Positions 37,100 through 46,805 are shown, numbered from the stretch's first letter. The stretch is 64,000 bases of DNA from Listeria monocytogenes (GCF_041765605.1 NZ_CP168900.1:574001-638000); one strand, 5' to 3'. Notes: generated from the letters alone by a model not told the origin. Numbers and translations are program-made.

Positions 37100-37704
37100 G
37101 AATAAGTGACCTCCTTAAATCCTTTTAAAATTTCAAGACCGATTTGGCCGCTTTTTTCAGGATGGAACTGGGCGCCGTAAATATTGCCGTTATTTATCAT
37201 GCCAGGAACTTCAATAGAATAGCCACTTGTTGCGATAATGTATTCTTCTGGGCAATTGGCGTAATAGGAGTGAACGTAATAAACGTATTCTCCATCAAGT
37301 TGTTTTGTAAGCGGGGTGGCACGTTTGATTTGTAGTTGATTCCAGCCCATATGTGGAACGGCAAATTCGGGCTCTTCTGGTAATTTTTCGACATGACCGG
37401 GAATGAGACCGAGTCCACTCGTGAAGCTATGTTCGTTACTGGATTCGAGTAAAAGTTGCATACCAAGACATACGCCAAGAATTGGTTTACCAGTGGCAGC
37501 GATTTCTTTTAAAGTTTTATCAAGCCCGCGCCGAGTGAGTTCTTTCATAGCTTCAGGATAAGCGCCAACTCCTGGTAAAATAACGCCGTCAGCCTGTGAG
37601 ATTTCTGTTGCATCACTAGAAATTTTGTTTTGTAGTCCGATGAAATCAAGTGCTTTGCTGATGCTCTTCGTGTTTCCTGTATCATAGTCAATAATTACAA
37701 TCAT
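37078..37704 (-). CDS. hisH: Imidazole glycerol phosphate synthase, glutaminase subunit
   Basis: 208-residue class I glutamine amidotransferase. The nucleophile cysteine is in LGVCLGMQLL, with oxyanion motif GVGAYPEAM and the His-Glu dyad in AQFHPEKSG. It feeds ammonia to HisF. It abuts hisB. Confidence 0.95.
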   Translation of the reverse strand: MIVIIDYDTGNTKSISKALDFIGLQNKISSDATEISQADGVILPGVGAYPEAMKELTRRGLDKTLKEIAATGKPILGVCLGMQLLLESSNEHSFTSGLGLIPGHVEKLPEEPEFAVPHMGWNQLQIKRATPLTKQLDGEYVYYVHSYYANCPEEYIIATSGYSIEVPGMINNGNIYGAQFHPEKSGQIGLEILKGFKEVTYSCKSSQQ

Positions 37705-38289
37705 TTACAGGACCCCTTTAGTTGAATTTACGCCTTTAATTTCTGGGTTAATCGTGATTGCTTCACGAAGCGCACGGCCGAATGCTTTGAAAAGTGCTTC
37801 GATTTTATGGTGTGTGTTTTTGCCATAAAGGACGCGAAGGTGGAGGTTCATTTCGGTATTAAAGGCGACTGCTTGGAAAAATTCTTCCACTAATTCTGTG
37901 TCAAAATCGCCCAGTTTAGGGTTTGTGAGTTCAGCGTCAAATACAAGATAAGAACGTCCACTTAAGTCTAGAGCACAAAAACCAAGTGATTCGTCCATTG
38001 GGACATAAGAAGAGCCGTAACGATTAATGCTCGCTTTATCAGCAAGTGCTTCTTTTAAACAAAGTCCAAGTGTGATGCCGATGTCTTCTACGGTGTGATG
38101 CGCATCGACATATGTATCGCCGTCTGCTTTTACGTTTAAAGTTACTCGGCTATGCTTGGCGAAAAGGGTGAGCATGTGATCCAAAAATCCGACTCCAGTA
38201 GAAATAGTTGATTCTGTTTGGGAATCTAGGTTAATGGAAAGTTCAATAGAAGTTTCTGCAGTAACACGGGTTTTAGTCGCTGTTCTCAT
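37705..38289 (-). CDS. hisB: Imidazoleglycerol-phosphate dehydratase
   Basis: 194 residues, monofunctional (no phosphatase domain, consistent with a separate hisK). Mn-binding motifs are [11 protein letters not shown] and [12 protein letters not shown]. It is step 6 of the pathway. It abuts both neighbours. Confidence 0.95.
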   Translation of the reverse strand: MRTATKTRVTAETSIELSINLDSQTESTISTGVGFLDHMLTLFAKHSRVTLNVKADGDTYVDAHHTVEDIGITLGLCLKEALADKASINRYGSSYVPMDESLGFCALDLSGRSYLVFDAELTNPKLGDFDTELVEEFFQAVAFNTEMNLHLRVLYGKNTHHKIEALFKAFGRALREAITINPEIKGVNSTKGVL

Positions 38290-39573
38290 TTAGTTTTCCT
38301 CCTCAAAACGAATTTGAATGGCTTTGGCATGGGCGTCTAGACCTTCTTTTTTGGCAAGTAAAACAATAGCATCTTTTTCTTTTGCGAGTGCTTCTTTTGT
38401 ATAAGAAATAAAGGCAGAACGTTTCGTGAAATCTTCCACGCCGAGAGGAGAGAAAAATTTCGCGGTGCCACTTGTAGGTAAGACGTGATTTGGTCCGGCA
38501 AAATAGTCGCCAAGAGGTTCCGATGCATAACTTCCTAAGAAAATTGAGCCGGCGTTTTTAATTTGATGGAGATAGTTCATTGGATTTTCAAGTTGTACTT
38601 CTAGGTGTTCAGGGGCGATTTCGTTCATGATATCGAACATTTCTTGTGTGGTTGCTGTGATAATGATTTTTCCTTGTGTTTCGATAGATTTCTGAGCAAT
38701 CGCTTTTCGTGGTAGATTTTCCAGCTGTTTTTTAATTTCGCTCTGAGTTTGATCGGCGATTTTTTTACTAGTTGTGATTAAGATAGCACGGGCTAAAATA
38801 TCATGCTCTGCTTGGGAGAGTAAGTCGGCGGCGATAAAAGCTGGATTGGCGTTTTCATCTGCGAGCACGACGATTTCGGATGGACCGGCTATCATATCGA
38901 TATCGACTAGGCCGAACACTTCACGTTTGGCAGTGGCAACATAGATATTTCCAGGACCGACGATTTTAGCTACTTTAGGGATAGATTCAGTTCCGTAAGC
39001 AAGAGCTGCGATTCCATGCGCGCCGCCAACTTGGTAAATTTCGTCCACACCAGCAAGTTGAGCCGCGACTAAAACGTGAGGATTAATACCATTTTCGCCA
39101 GGAGGGGTAATCATTACGATTCGTTTTACTCCGGCAATTTTGGCGGGTAACACATTCATTAATACGGATGATGGATAGGCTGCTGTACCACCGGGAACGT
39201 ATACGCCGACAGTTTCTAATGGACGAATCAATTGTCCTCGAATGACGCCATCTTTTTCGTTATCAAGGAAAGCGTGTTGTTTTTGCTTGCTGTGGAAACT
39301 TTCAATATTCGCTTTAGCTTGTTGGAGTGCCTCTAGGAAGGCGGGGTCGACTTTTGCGCTTGCAGCTTGGATGTCAGCGGCTGGAACGCGGAGTTCGGTG
39401 AGCCCTACGCCGTCAAACTTGGATGTGAAATCAAATAGGGCTTGGTCGCCAGCTGTTTTTACTTTTTCGATAATCGTTTTTACTTCGGTTTCCACTTGGA
39501 TGGAAGTGTTCGTATTAGTTTCTGTTTTGAGTTTGTTTAATAGCTCTTTTGCAGTTCCAGTTAAAATTTTCAT
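38290..39573 (-). CDS. hisD: Histidinol dehydrogenase
   Basis: 427 residues. Family motifs include [52 protein letters not shown] and [14 protein letters not shown]. It is a zinc- and NAD-dependent oxidation of histidinol to histidine, the last pathway step. It overlaps hisG by 4 bp. Confidence 0.95.
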   Translation of the reverse strand: MKILTGTAKELLNKLKTETNTNTSIQVETEVKTIIEKVKTAGDQALFDFTSKFDGVGLTELRVPAADIQAASAKVDPAFLEALQQAKANIESFHSKQKQHAFLDNEKDGVIRGQLIRPLETVGVYVPGGTAAYPSSVLMNVLPAKIAGVKRIVMITPPGENGINPHVLVAAQLAGVDEIYQVGGAHGIAALAYGTESIPKVAKIVGPGNIYVATAKREVFGLVDIDMIAGPSEIVVLADENANPAFIAADLLSQAEHDILARAILITTSKKIADQTQSEIKKQLENLPRKAIAQKSIETQGKIIITATTQEMFDIMNEIAPEHLEVQLENPMNYLHQIKNAGSIFLGSYASEPLGDYFAGPNHVLPTSGTAKFFSPLGVEDFTKRSAFISYTKEALAKEKDAIVLLAKKEGLDAHAKAIQIRFEEEN

Positions 39574-40211
39574 TCGATGCGTTCCTCCTTTATCGCTTGT
39601 TCTAATTGGTCGATTAATTGGAAAATTTGCGTTTTGTTCTGTTTTAAGGAAGCTTTATTGACAATCAGACGGGCGGAGATTGGATACATTTTTTCATAAA
39701 TAAGTAAGCCATTTTCTTTTAAAGTGGAGCCAGTTTCGACGATATCGATGATGGCATCAGCAAGACCAAGCACTGGAGCAATCTCGACGGATCCTTCGAT
39801 TTTGATAATTTCTACATCTTCGCCTTTTTCACGGAAAAATTTGGAAGCAACAGTTGGATACTTGGTTGCGATGATTTTTCGTCGATAACTGCTCGGGTCA
39901 AAGTCAGGTGTAGAAGCAAGGCAGAACTGGCATTTGCCGATTTCAAGGTCGAGCATTTCATAATGGGATTTAGATGCCTCCATTAAAACGTCTTTACCAA
40001 CGATGCCAATATCCGCAACCCCGTGCTTTACGTAAGTCATGACATCGACCGCTTTTACTAAAATAAAAGAGATTGGTTGAGTGCTACTATGAAAAATTAG
40101 TTTACGCTTTTTATCTGTCATAGAAGAACAGTCAATCCCAGCTTTTTCCAAAAGTGCCACTGCGTCTTTCTCCAGTCGACCTTTCGTTAGAGCAATTTTT
40201 AGAGCTTTCAT
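39570..40211 (-). CDS. hisG: ATP phosphoribosyltransferase catalytic subunit (short form)
   Basis: 213 residues, the short HisG form lacking the C-terminal regulatory domain and therefore needing HisZ. The PRPP-binding region reads [22 protein letters not shown] start at [16 protein letters not shown] (40211), which overlaps the hisZ stop as TGATG; the frame extends further upstream inside hisZ to 40283 but that is the wrong N-terminus for the family. It is the first committed, feedback-inhibited step. Confidence 0.94.
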   Translation of the reverse strand: MKALKIALTKGRLEKDAVALLEKAGIDCSSMTDKKRKLIFHSSTQPISFILVKAVDVMTYVKHGVADIGIVGKDVLMEASKSHYEMLDLEIGKCQFCLASTPDFDPSSYRRKIIATKYPTVASKFFREKGEDVEIIKIEGSVEIAPVLGLADAIIDIVETGSTLKENGLLIYEKMYPISARLIVNKASLKQNKTQIFQLIDQLEQAIKEERIE

Positions 40212-41389
40212 CAGTCCACCTCCCTTTGGAAAATAGTTTGGATGCCTTGGCTCGAGACGTGAACGACTTCGGGAATATGCCATTTTTTTGCAAAAGAGAT
40301 GGCGTTTGATGCTGTTTCAAAAAAACTTAATTCGCTATTTGGTGTTTCTTGCATGAATTTTTCTGCTTGTTGGAGTGCTTCAAGGTCGTAGTGGATTAAA
40401 AGTGTTGTTGGTGTTTGTTTTTTGATGATGCCAGCGCGGTTTTGTAGAGTTGTGAGGGAGTCGAGATTAAGAGCCAAACCAACTGCTGGGGAGGAAGAGC
40501 TGGTGAATTGTTCTAGTAAGTGATCGTAACGGCCGCCGCTTAAAAAATTATCAGCAGCAAGGTCAGCATATCCTCTAAAAATTATACCTGTATAATAATG
40601 AAAATCTTGTACGAGTCCTAAATCGACACTAATATCTGCTGTGTAAGAAACAGCTTCCACAATGGTTTCCATTTCGTGCAGTGCCGTTAAAATTCCTTTG
40701 TCGGTCGTTAAATTTTTTGCTTGGCTTAAAATAGCTGTCGCTGGGCCGAATAATCTTGGTATGGCTAGAATAAAATCGTCAAGTGTACTTGGATTATTGG
40801 CAACAAATCGTTTAATACCAGTTAAGCTTTTATTTTGAATTAGTTGGCGAAAATCAATTTCAGCTGTTTCGGAGAGATTTAAAAGTTGGATAACACGCCG
40901 ATAAATTGCCGCATGTCCGAGTTCAATTTGAAAATTCGGAATTTCTAGAGCATTTAAAACCCCGATTCCACTTAAAATACATTCAATCTCCGCTTTAATC
41001 GAAGGATAGCCAATGATTTCGATTCCAGCTTGCGTTTGTTCGTTTTGTTCGCCGCCAAAATCTTCATTGGCACGGAAAATTTTTCCGCTATAAGAAAGTT
41101 TTAGAGGGAGCGTCACACCAGTTGTACTCACAACTCGACCAATTGGAAGGGTCATGTCCGGACGTAGAACTGTCAAACGACCTTTTTCGTCAAAGAAACG
41201 GTATAACTTCGCATCGGCTTGATGTTCAGAAGAAAAGACATCTTCAAACTCGATAACAGGTGTTTCAATACGTTTAAATCCACGTTTTTCAAAATAATGA
41301 TTCACTTGTTGCTCAATTTTGTATGCAGCTTGTGCTTCACGAAAGAGTTTATCACGTGTTCCAGTTGGTAAGTTCTTATTTAAGTTCAT
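40211..41389 (-). CDS. hisZ: ATP phosphoribosyltransferase regulatory subunit (HisRS paralogue)
   Basis: 392 residues related to histidyl-tRNA synthetase ([66 protein letters not shown]) but without the full synthetase anticodon domain. It binds histidine and controls short-form HisG. It is the first gene of the operon. Its promoter overlaps a tandem ATTAGCA repeat. Confidence 0.92.
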
Positions 41390-41419
41390 CTGGTTAGCTC
41401 CTTTACAATATTTTAGTTT

Positions 41420-41435
41420 ATTAGCATATTAGCAC
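41420..41435. promoter_or_regulatory. Tandem ATTAGCA repeat, candidate his operator
   Basis: ATTAGCAT immediately followed by ATTAGCAC, covering the -10 box of the hisZ promoter. It is a likely repressor site; a TrpR-like HisR is one candidate, by inference only. Confidence 0.5.
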
Positions 41436-41454
41436 GTTAAAGTGTTTTTGTAAA
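41426..41454 (-). promoter_or_regulatory. Promoter of the his operon
   Basis: Minus strand -35 TTTACA (41454-41449), 17 bp, -10 TAATAT (41431-41426). The leader is only about 30 nt, too short for a T-box. Confidence 0.65.
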
Positions 41455-41479
41455 TAATGAATAGAAAAATAGTTGCTTA

Positions 41480-41488
41480 TGGTATAAT
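41480..41488 (+). promoter_or_regulatory. Extended -10 promoter of hisK
   Basis: TGGTATAAT (TGnTATAAT) with no good -35, divergent from the his operon promoter about 50 bp away. Confidence 0.55.
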
Positions 41489-41540
41489 TAGTGTACCATT
41501 TAGAGCACTTAGGGAAAAGAATTTTGAAAGAGGGTTGAAT

Positions 41541-42368
41541 ATGAAAAGAGACGGGCATACGCACACAGAATTTTGTCCACATGGTACGCATGATGACGTG
41601 GAAGAAATGGTTTTAAAAGCGATTGAACTGGATTTTGATGAGTATTCTATAGTAGAGCACGCGCCACTTTCGAGTGAATTCATGAAAAATACAGCTGGGG
41701 ACAAGGAAGCTGTGACAACGGCTAGTATGGCAATGAGTGATCTCCCTTATTATTTTAAGAAAATGAACCATATAAAGAAAAAATATGCGAGCGATTTATT
41801 AATACATATCGGGTTTGAAGTGGATTATTTGATTGGTTATGAGGATTTTACGCGGGACTTTTTGAATGAGTATGGGCCGCAAACCGACGATGGTGTGTTG
41901 TCGCTGCATTTTTTAGAGGGGCAAGGTGGTTTTCGTTCGATTGATTTTTCAGCGGAGGATTATAATGAAGGAATTGTACAATTTTATGGCGGGTTTGAAC
42001 AAGCGCAACTTGCTTATTTAGAAGGTGTAAAACAGTCAATTGAAGCGGATTTAGGACCATTTAAACCGCAGAGAATTGGGCATATTTCATTGTTTCAGAA
42101 GTTTCAGCAATTCTTTGGGGCGGATACAAGCGATTTTTCTGAGGAAGTAATGGAGGAATTTCAGGCGATTCTTGCTTTAGTAAAGAAACGTGACTATGAG
42201 CTTGATTTTAATACGGCGGGACTGTTTAAACCACTTTGCGGAGAGACATATCCACCAAAGAAAATAGTGACATTAGCTAAAGCGTTACAGATTCCGTTTG
42301 TCTATGGGTCAGACTCGCACGGTGTTCAAGATATTGGGCGCGGTTATGATACTTATTGCCAAAAATGA
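41541..42368 (+). CDS. hisK: Histidinol-phosphatase (PHP family)
   Basis: 275 residues with PHP metal motifs: KRDGHTHTEFCPHG at the start, YSIVEHAPLS, IGFEVDYL, and SDSHGVQDIGRGYD at the end. It removes phosphate from histidinol phosphate, supplying the step missing from the monofunctional HisB. The start MKRDGHTH at 41541 follows the SD AAAGAGGG; the frame is open up to 41457 without support. The 3' end overlaps the convergent AGT-like gene by 16 bp. Confidence 0.92.
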   Translation: MKRDGHTHTEFCPHGTHDDVEEMVLKAIELDFDEYSIVEHAPLSSEFMKNTAGDKEAVTTASMAMSDLPYYFKKMNHIKKKYASDLLIHIGFEVDYLIGYEDFTRDFLNEYGPQTDDGVLSLHFLEGQGGFRSIDFSAEDYNEGIVQFYGGFEQAQLAYLEGVKQSIEADLGPFKPQRIGHISLFQKFQQFFGADTSDFSEEVMEEFQAILALVKKRDYELDFNTAGLFKPLCGETYPPKKIVTLAKALQIPFVYGSDSHGVQDIGRGYDTYCQK

Positions 42369-42649
42369 TCTTTCATTTTGACGTGTCCATTCTCTTTAAA
42401 CGTCACACCTTCTGATAAAAGTAGCTCGCGTTGTTCTTCCCAGCCTGGGACAAGTCGACCAGCTGCATTGACGACACGATGGCAAGGCGTAATTTGGTCA
42501 CGCTTCGAATGTTTTAGCGTAGCGCCTACGAGTCTGGCGTTTTTGGGAAAGCCAATCATATAAGCGATTTGGCCATATGTAGTCACTTTACCGCGCGGAA
42601 TTTGGCGCACGACTGTATAAACACGATCTTCAAAATCTGCTGGAATCAT
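42353..42649 (-). CDS. Single-domain alkylguanine alkyltransferase-like (MGMT/ATL) protein
   Basis: 98 residues, just the DNA-binding domain of O6-alkylguanine transferase (IPRGKVTTYGQIAYMIGFP, RLVGATLKHS, PCHRVVNAAGRL). The acceptor cysteine motif PCHR is kept, whereas most alkyltransferase-like proteins have PWHR. It could act in alkylation repair or as a lesion-recognition protein. Start at MIPADFEDRVY (42649) because GGAGGT lies 6 bp upstream. It is convergent with and overlapping hisK. Confidence 0.82.
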   Translation of the reverse strand: MIPADFEDRVYTVVRQIPRGKVTTYGQIAYMIGFPKNARLVGATLKHSKRDQITPCHRVVNAAGRLVPGWEEQRELLLSEGVTFKENGHVKMKDHFWQ

Positions 42650-42725
42650 TACGTACCTCCATTTGTTCATAATAAATTTAGTATACAGGAAATATCTATT
42701 TTATAAAAGTTAGGATGATAAAGGA

Positions 42726-43757
42726 ATGCCAGATTTTTCATACGCAAAAATTACAAAACTCGTGGTCCATTTTGCTGGAAATAAAGCGAGAGAAGAAGGA
42801 ACAGAAGTATCAGCGAATGTGCTCGCTGATATTGGTTCAGAAATGAATCAAACACTAGCTTCGATTTTCTTAGAGCCATTTAAAAAAGATGAATATTATC
42901 AATTTACGCATGAAACAGATTTAGATTTTAATGAAGTTCGTACTTTTGCTTCGAATATGTTTGTCGCGGAGGAAGAGTTTCTGGATGAATCCAAGAAGAT
43001 TTTAGAGCATTTATATAGCGAAACAACCCACCCGAATATTAAAAGTGGCGATGTCTGGATTTTCTTTATTGAGGGCTGCGTTGTCGATGGTGATTTCACG
43101 AACGGAATCGGGATTTTTAAAGTCGAAAACAAAGAAGTTTTTCTTAAAAATGATTTCAACGGCAGAGAATTCCAAATTGGCTATGATAAAGGGATTACCG
43201 GGACTGATTTAGATAAAGGTTGCTTGGTTTTCAATGTCGATCATGACACGGGAAATAAAGTGTTGATTTTAGACCGGCTTAACCGCGGAGATTCGGTGTA
43301 TTGGAAAGATAAGTTTTTGAGTATTGATAAGATAACCGATGAGAAATTTTACACGGAAGGTTTTGTGGAAGTTTGTACGGATTATATTAAACAACGCGAG
43401 GAGTCACTGCTTGATAAATCTAATTTTGTAAAAGCGACATCGGAATATTTAGCAGGCGAAGAGACGTTGAATATTGCTGAATTTGCTCGCACGACAATTG
43501 AAAAACCGGAAGAGATTACTGAATTTAACACGATGGTGGATACATTTGAACGAGAAAATAATGTCCGTTTTCCAGAAACATTCCAATTAGATGAAGAAAA
43601 GCGCGAAAAACTATCGAAAAAAATACGTAAAACGATTAAGCTTGGCAAAAATATTTCGGTTGTTGTGAAAGATTTAGAACAGCTGGAAGAAACTGATTTT
43701 GTACAAGGATATGATGAGGAAAAAGGCAAAAACTACATGATTGTGTATTATGATTAA
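42726..43757 (+). CDS. Nucleoid-associated protein (NdpA/37-kDa family)
   Basis: 343 residues of the YejK/NdpA nucleoid-associated family: KITKLVVHFAGNKAREEG near the N-terminus, DVWIFFIEGCVVDG in the middle, and a Lys-rich C-terminal part (KLSKKIRKTIKLGKNISVVV). Members associate with the bacterial nucleoid; the role is unclear in Gram-positives. The SD GATAAAGG precedes the ATG. It corresponds to lmo0572 by memory. Confidence 0.75.
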   Translation: MPDFSYAKITKLVVHFAGNKAREEGTEVSANVLADIGSEMNQTLASIFLEPFKKDEYYQFTHETDLDFNEVRTFASNMFVAEEEFLDESKKILEHLYSETTHPNIKSGDVWIFFIEGCVVDGDFTNGIGIFKVENKEVFLKNDFNGREFQIGYDKGITGTDLDKGCLVFNVDHDTGNKVLILDRLNRGDSVYWKDKFLSIDKITDEKFYTEGFVEVCTDYIKQREESLLDKSNFVKATSEYLAGEETLNIAEFARTTIEKPEEITEFNTMVDTFERENNVRFPETFQLDEEKREKLSKKIRKTIKLGKNISVVVKDLEQLEETDFVQGYDEEKGKNYMIVYYD

Positions 43758-43760
43758 ACG

Positions 43761-43794
43761 AAAAAACCGAGGATGCGGAATCCCCGGTTTTTTT
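43761..43794. terminator. Bidirectional terminator
   Basis: AAAAAACCGAGGAT and ATCCCCGGTTTTTTT form a stem with one mismatch between convergent genes. Confidence 0.85.
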
Positions 43795-43799
43795 GCTGT

Positions 43800-45095
43800 C
43801 TAAACGACGAACATAAAGTACAGTATAAACAGTACCATCATCACGTACATAATCGGATGCACTTCTTTGTAGCGTCCTTTAAGTACCATGGTGATTGGGT
43901 AGAAAATGAAACCAATTGCGATACCAGTAGCAATAGAGAAGGTAAGGACCATCATTAAAATAACGAAAAAGGACGGAACCGCTACTTCGAATTTAGTCCA
44001 ATCAATATGAGCGACATTTCCAATCATTAAAATCCCAACGATAACAAGTGCTGGCGTCGTAACTGCACTCGTAATCACGCCAAGAAGTGGTGAGAAGAAA
44101 AGGGATAGCGAGAAACAGATGGCAACTACAACTGCAGTTAAACCTGTCCGACCACCAACCGCAACCCCTGCAGTAGATTCTACATAAGAAGTCGTTGTTG
44201 AAGTTCCGAAAATCGCTCCAAATACTGTTGCCAGCGAGTCAGAGAATAGGGAACGACCTGCGCGCGGAATTTTGTTATCTTTTACAAATCCAGCTTGAGT
44301 CGCAACCGCAACAAGTGTTCCGGCAGTATCAAAGAAATCAATGAAGAAAAATGTCAAAATAACAATGAGCATTTGTGGTGTAAAAATATCTGGTAAGTGA
44401 ATAATTGCTTGACCAAACGTTGACTCCATACTTGGTACAGATGAAACAACTTGAGTCGGCACATCAATCAGTCCAAACAACATTCCAGCAACAGCGGTTG
44501 TTGCCATTCCAAAGAAAATCGCACCTTTCCAACCAATTGTCATGTAAGCAACAGTAACAACAATCCCGAAAACAGCCAGTAACACTGGGCCAGAATGTAA
44601 GTCACCAAGCGCTACAATAGTAGATTCATTTGGCACAATAATTCCAGCATTTTTAAGCCCTAAAAAGGCGATAAAAAAACCAATCCCTGCGCCCACTGCG
44701 AATTTTAGTTCCGTTGGGATTGCATTAACGATTTTTTCACGAAGTCCAGAAATAGTTAAACAAATGAACACTAAGCCAGAAACGAGAACACCAGCTAGCG
44801 CCGTTTGCCAAGGAATTCCCCACTGCGCACAAACGGTATAAGCGAAAAATGCATTTAGCCCCATACCTGGTGCAAGTCCAATCGGGTAATTAGCGATTAG
44901 CCCCATTGCAAGTGAGCCTACAACAGAAGCAAGAATCGTTGCCACAAAAACAGCTTTTAATTCCATTCCAGTTGTTGCAAGCATAGATGGGTTGACGAAA
45001 AGTACATAAGCCATCGACAAGAAAGTCGTTAGCCCCGCGAGTATTTCTGTCCGAACAGTCGTCTTGTTCTCGCGTAGTTTGAAAAATTTATCCAT
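43800..45095 (-). CDS. pbuG: NCS2-family guanine/hypoxanthine permease (PbuG-like)
   Basis: 431 residues with about 12-14 membrane helices of the AzgA/PbuG branch of purine permeases: N-terminus MDKFFKLRENKTTVRTEILAGLTTFLSMAYV, with GLGMNAFFAYT and FFDTAGTLVAVATQAG. It imports guanine and hypoxanthine. The transcript leader carries a guanine-class purine riboswitch, which supports the substrate call. The SD GGGAGGC precedes the ATG. It corresponds to lmo0573 by memory. Confidence 0.88.
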   Translation of the reverse strand: MDKFFKLRENKTTVRTEILAGLTTFLSMAYVLFVNPSMLATTGMELKAVFVATILASVVGSLAMGLIANYPIGLAPGMGLNAFFAYTVCAQWGIPWQTALAGVLVSGLVFICLTISGLREKIVNAIPTELKFAVGAGIGFFIAFLGLKNAGIIVPNESTIVALGDLHSGPVLLAVFGIVVTVAYMTIGWKGAIFFGMATTAVAGMLFGLIDVPTQVVSSVPSMESTFGQAIIHLPDIFTPQMLIVILTFFFIDFFDTAGTLVAVATQAGFVKDNKIPRAGRSLFSDSLATVFGAIFGTSTTTSYVESTAGVAVGGRTGLTAVVVAICFSLSLFFSPLLGVITSAVTTPALVIVGILMIGNVAHIDWTKFEVAVPSFFVILMMVLTFSIATGIAIGFIFYPITMVLKGRYKEVHPIMYVMMVLFILYFMFVV

Positions 45096-45149
45096 TAAAA
45101 AAAGCCTCCCTATTTATGTTGTCGCACATAACGGAAAGAGCCTAGGTAA

Positions 45150-45190
45150 AAAAGGGAATAATAAATAAAAATAGCAAAAAAATCCCTATT
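45150..45190 (-). terminator. Expression-platform hairpin of the purine riboswitch
   Basis: On the minus strand AGGGA and TTCCCT flank an AT-rich loop and precede a run of six T. It is a modest stem downstream of the aptamer; an alternative CTATT / AATAG pairing could compete with it. Confidence 0.5.
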
Positions 45191-45205
45191 AAATTTTACA
45201 ATAGC

Positions 45206-45270
45206 TCGTAGCCTGGCATTTTACGGTTGCCTGGTAGAAACGAACGGTCCATATTACCGAACTTATACGA
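45206..45270 (-). promoter_or_regulatory. Purine riboswitch aptamer, guanine class
   Basis: On the minus strand P1 is TCGTATAAG / GGCTACGA. The conserved J1/2-L2 (TAATATGGACC), GTTTCTACC and L3 (CCGTAAA) elements are all present, with spacing as in xpt. The specificity base before TACG is C (GGCTACG), as in guanine/hypoxanthine riboswitches; adenine types have T. Ligand binding would lower permease expression. Confidence 0.92.
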
Positions 45271-45277
45271 CTTTATT

Positions 45278-45306
45278 ATTGTAGCGGATTAGCCGATTTT
45301 TGGCAA
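45278..45306 (-). promoter_or_regulatory. Promoter of the purine permease gene
   Basis: Minus strand -35 TTGCCA (45306-45301), 17 bp, -10 TACAAT (45283-45278), just upstream of the riboswitch aptamer. Confidence 0.75.
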
Positions 45307-45335
45307 TACGTGTAAGAAATAAAAATAAAAAACGA

Positions 45336-45374
45336 ACTTTTAAATAAATAAGTTTATACTTTTAAATAAATAAG
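45336..45374. repeat. Two direct repeats, probable GntR operators
   Basis: ACTTTTAAATAAATAAG occurs exactly at 45336-45352 and 45358-45374, a 22-bp period (two helical turns). The second copy abuts the -10 TATAAT (45376-45381) of the GH1 gene; the -35 (TTTATA, 45353-45358) lies between the copies. The GntR regulator coded after the GH1 gene is the likely binder. Confidence 0.65.
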
Positions 45375-45410
45375 GTATAATAAAAGCAAATAATAGTTGG
45401 AGGTAGAAAA

Positions 45411-46805
45411 ATGACTTATAAATTTCCAGAAAATTTTTGGTGGGGAAGTGCAGCATCCGGCCCACAAACAGAAGGCGCAGCAAATGTAGATGGCAGAAAA
45501 CCAAGTATTTGGGATCACTGGTACAAAATCGAACCAGGTCGTTTCTTTAACGATGTAGGACCTACGAATACATCTAATTTTTACTATCAATATAAAGAAG
45601 ATATTGCTTTAATGAAACAAACTGGGCATAATTCTTTCCGTACTTCGATTCAGTGGTCACGTCTTATTCCAGATGGTATTGGCGAAGTGAATCCGAAAGC
45701 GGTTGATTTTTACAATCGCGTTATTGATGAAATGCTTGCAAATGACGTGGAACCATTTATGAATTTATATCATTTTGATATGCCAATGTCGATGCAAGAA
45801 AAAGGCGGTTTTGAAAGCCGTGAAGTAGTTGACGCGTATGCAACTTTTGCAAAAACTTGTTTTGAATTATTCGGAGATCGCGTGAAACATTGGTTTACTT
45901 TTAATGAACCAATTGTTCCTGTTGAAGCGGGCTATTTATACGATATGCACTATCCAAATGTGGTTGATTTTAAACGTGCGACTCAGGTTGCTTACCATAC
46001 TACTTTGGCACATGCGCTTGCTGTTAAAGAATTCCACGCACTTGAAATTCCAGAAGGCCAAATCGGAATCATTTTAAACTTAACACCGTCGTATCCAAGA
46101 AGCCAAAATCCGGCAGATTTAAAAGCAGCTCATATTGCGGATTTAATTTTCAACCGTAGTTTCCTTGATCCGGTTACAAAAGGGGAATTCCCAGCTGACC
46201 TTGTAGAAATTATTCGCGAACATGACGCGCTTCCAGAATATACCGAAGAAGATTTGGCGATAATTAAAAACAACATTATTGATATTTTGGGTGTAAATTA
46301 CTACCAACCGCGTCGTGTGAAAGCGAAAGAATACGCAGCTCACCCTGATGCACCATTTATGCCAGAACATCTTTTTGATAACTATGAAATGCCTTACCGT
46401 AAAATGAATCCGTATCGTGGCTGGGAAATTTTTGAAAGAGCGATTTATGATATTGCGATTAATCTGCGCGACAACTACGATAATATCCCGTTCTTTATTT
46501 CTGAAAATGGTATGGGTGTAGAAGGCGAAAGTCGCTACCGTAATGCAGATGGAATGATTGAAGATACGTACCGAATCGATTTCATTAAGAGTCACTTGAA
46601 ATGGCTTCATAAAGCAATTGAAGAAGGCGCTAATTGTCACGGTTACCACCTTTGGACGTTCATGGATTGCTGGAGCTGGGCGAATGCTTACAAAAACCGT
46701 TACGGCCTAGTAGAAGTAGATTTGGACAATGATTTCAAACGTACTGTAAAAGCTTCTGGTCATTGGTACAAAGAACTTTCAGAAAACAATGGTTTTGAAG
46801 ACTAA
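45411..46805 (+). CDS. GH1 family beta-glucosidase / 6-phospho-beta-glucosidase
   Basis: 464 residues, normal GH1 length. It starts with FPENFWWGSAASGPQTEG; the acid/base glutamate is in HWFTFNEPIVP and the nucleophile glutamate in FFISENGMG. It cleaves beta-glucosides, phosphorylated or free. It is followed after 43 bp by a GntR-UTRA regulator, forming a two-gene self-controlled unit. No transporter adjoins. It corresponds to lmo0574 by memory. Confidence 0.9.
   Translation: MTYKFPENFWWGSAASGPQTEGAANVDGRKPSIWDHWYKIEPGRFFNDVGPTNTSNFYYQYKEDIALMKQTGHNSFRTSIQWSRLIPDGIGEVNPKAVDFYNRVIDEMLANDVEPFMNLYHFDMPMSMQEKGGFESREVVDAYATFAKTCFELFGDRVKHWFTFNEPIVPVEAGYLYDMHYPNVVDFKRATQVAYHTTLAHALAVKEFHALEIPEGQIGIILNLTPSYPRSQNPADLKAAHIADLIFNRSFLDPVTKGEFPADLVEIIREHDALPEYTEEDLAIIKNNIIDILGVNYYQPRRVKAKEYAAHPDAPFMPEHLFDNYEMPYRKMNPYRGWEIFERAIYDIAINLRDNYDNIPFFISENGMGVEGESRYRNADGMIEDTYRIDFIKSHLKWLHKAIEEGANCHGYHLWTFMDCWSWANAYKNRYGLVEVDLDNDFKRTVKASGHWYKELSENNGFED

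Noticed and set aside
41390..41456. T-box leader for the his operon.
   Set aside because: The leader is only about 30 nt and has no T-box consensus or terminator.
46143..46649. 168-codon minus-strand frame inside the GH1 gene.
   Set aside because: Antisense shadow; the GH1 active-site motifs fix the coding strand.
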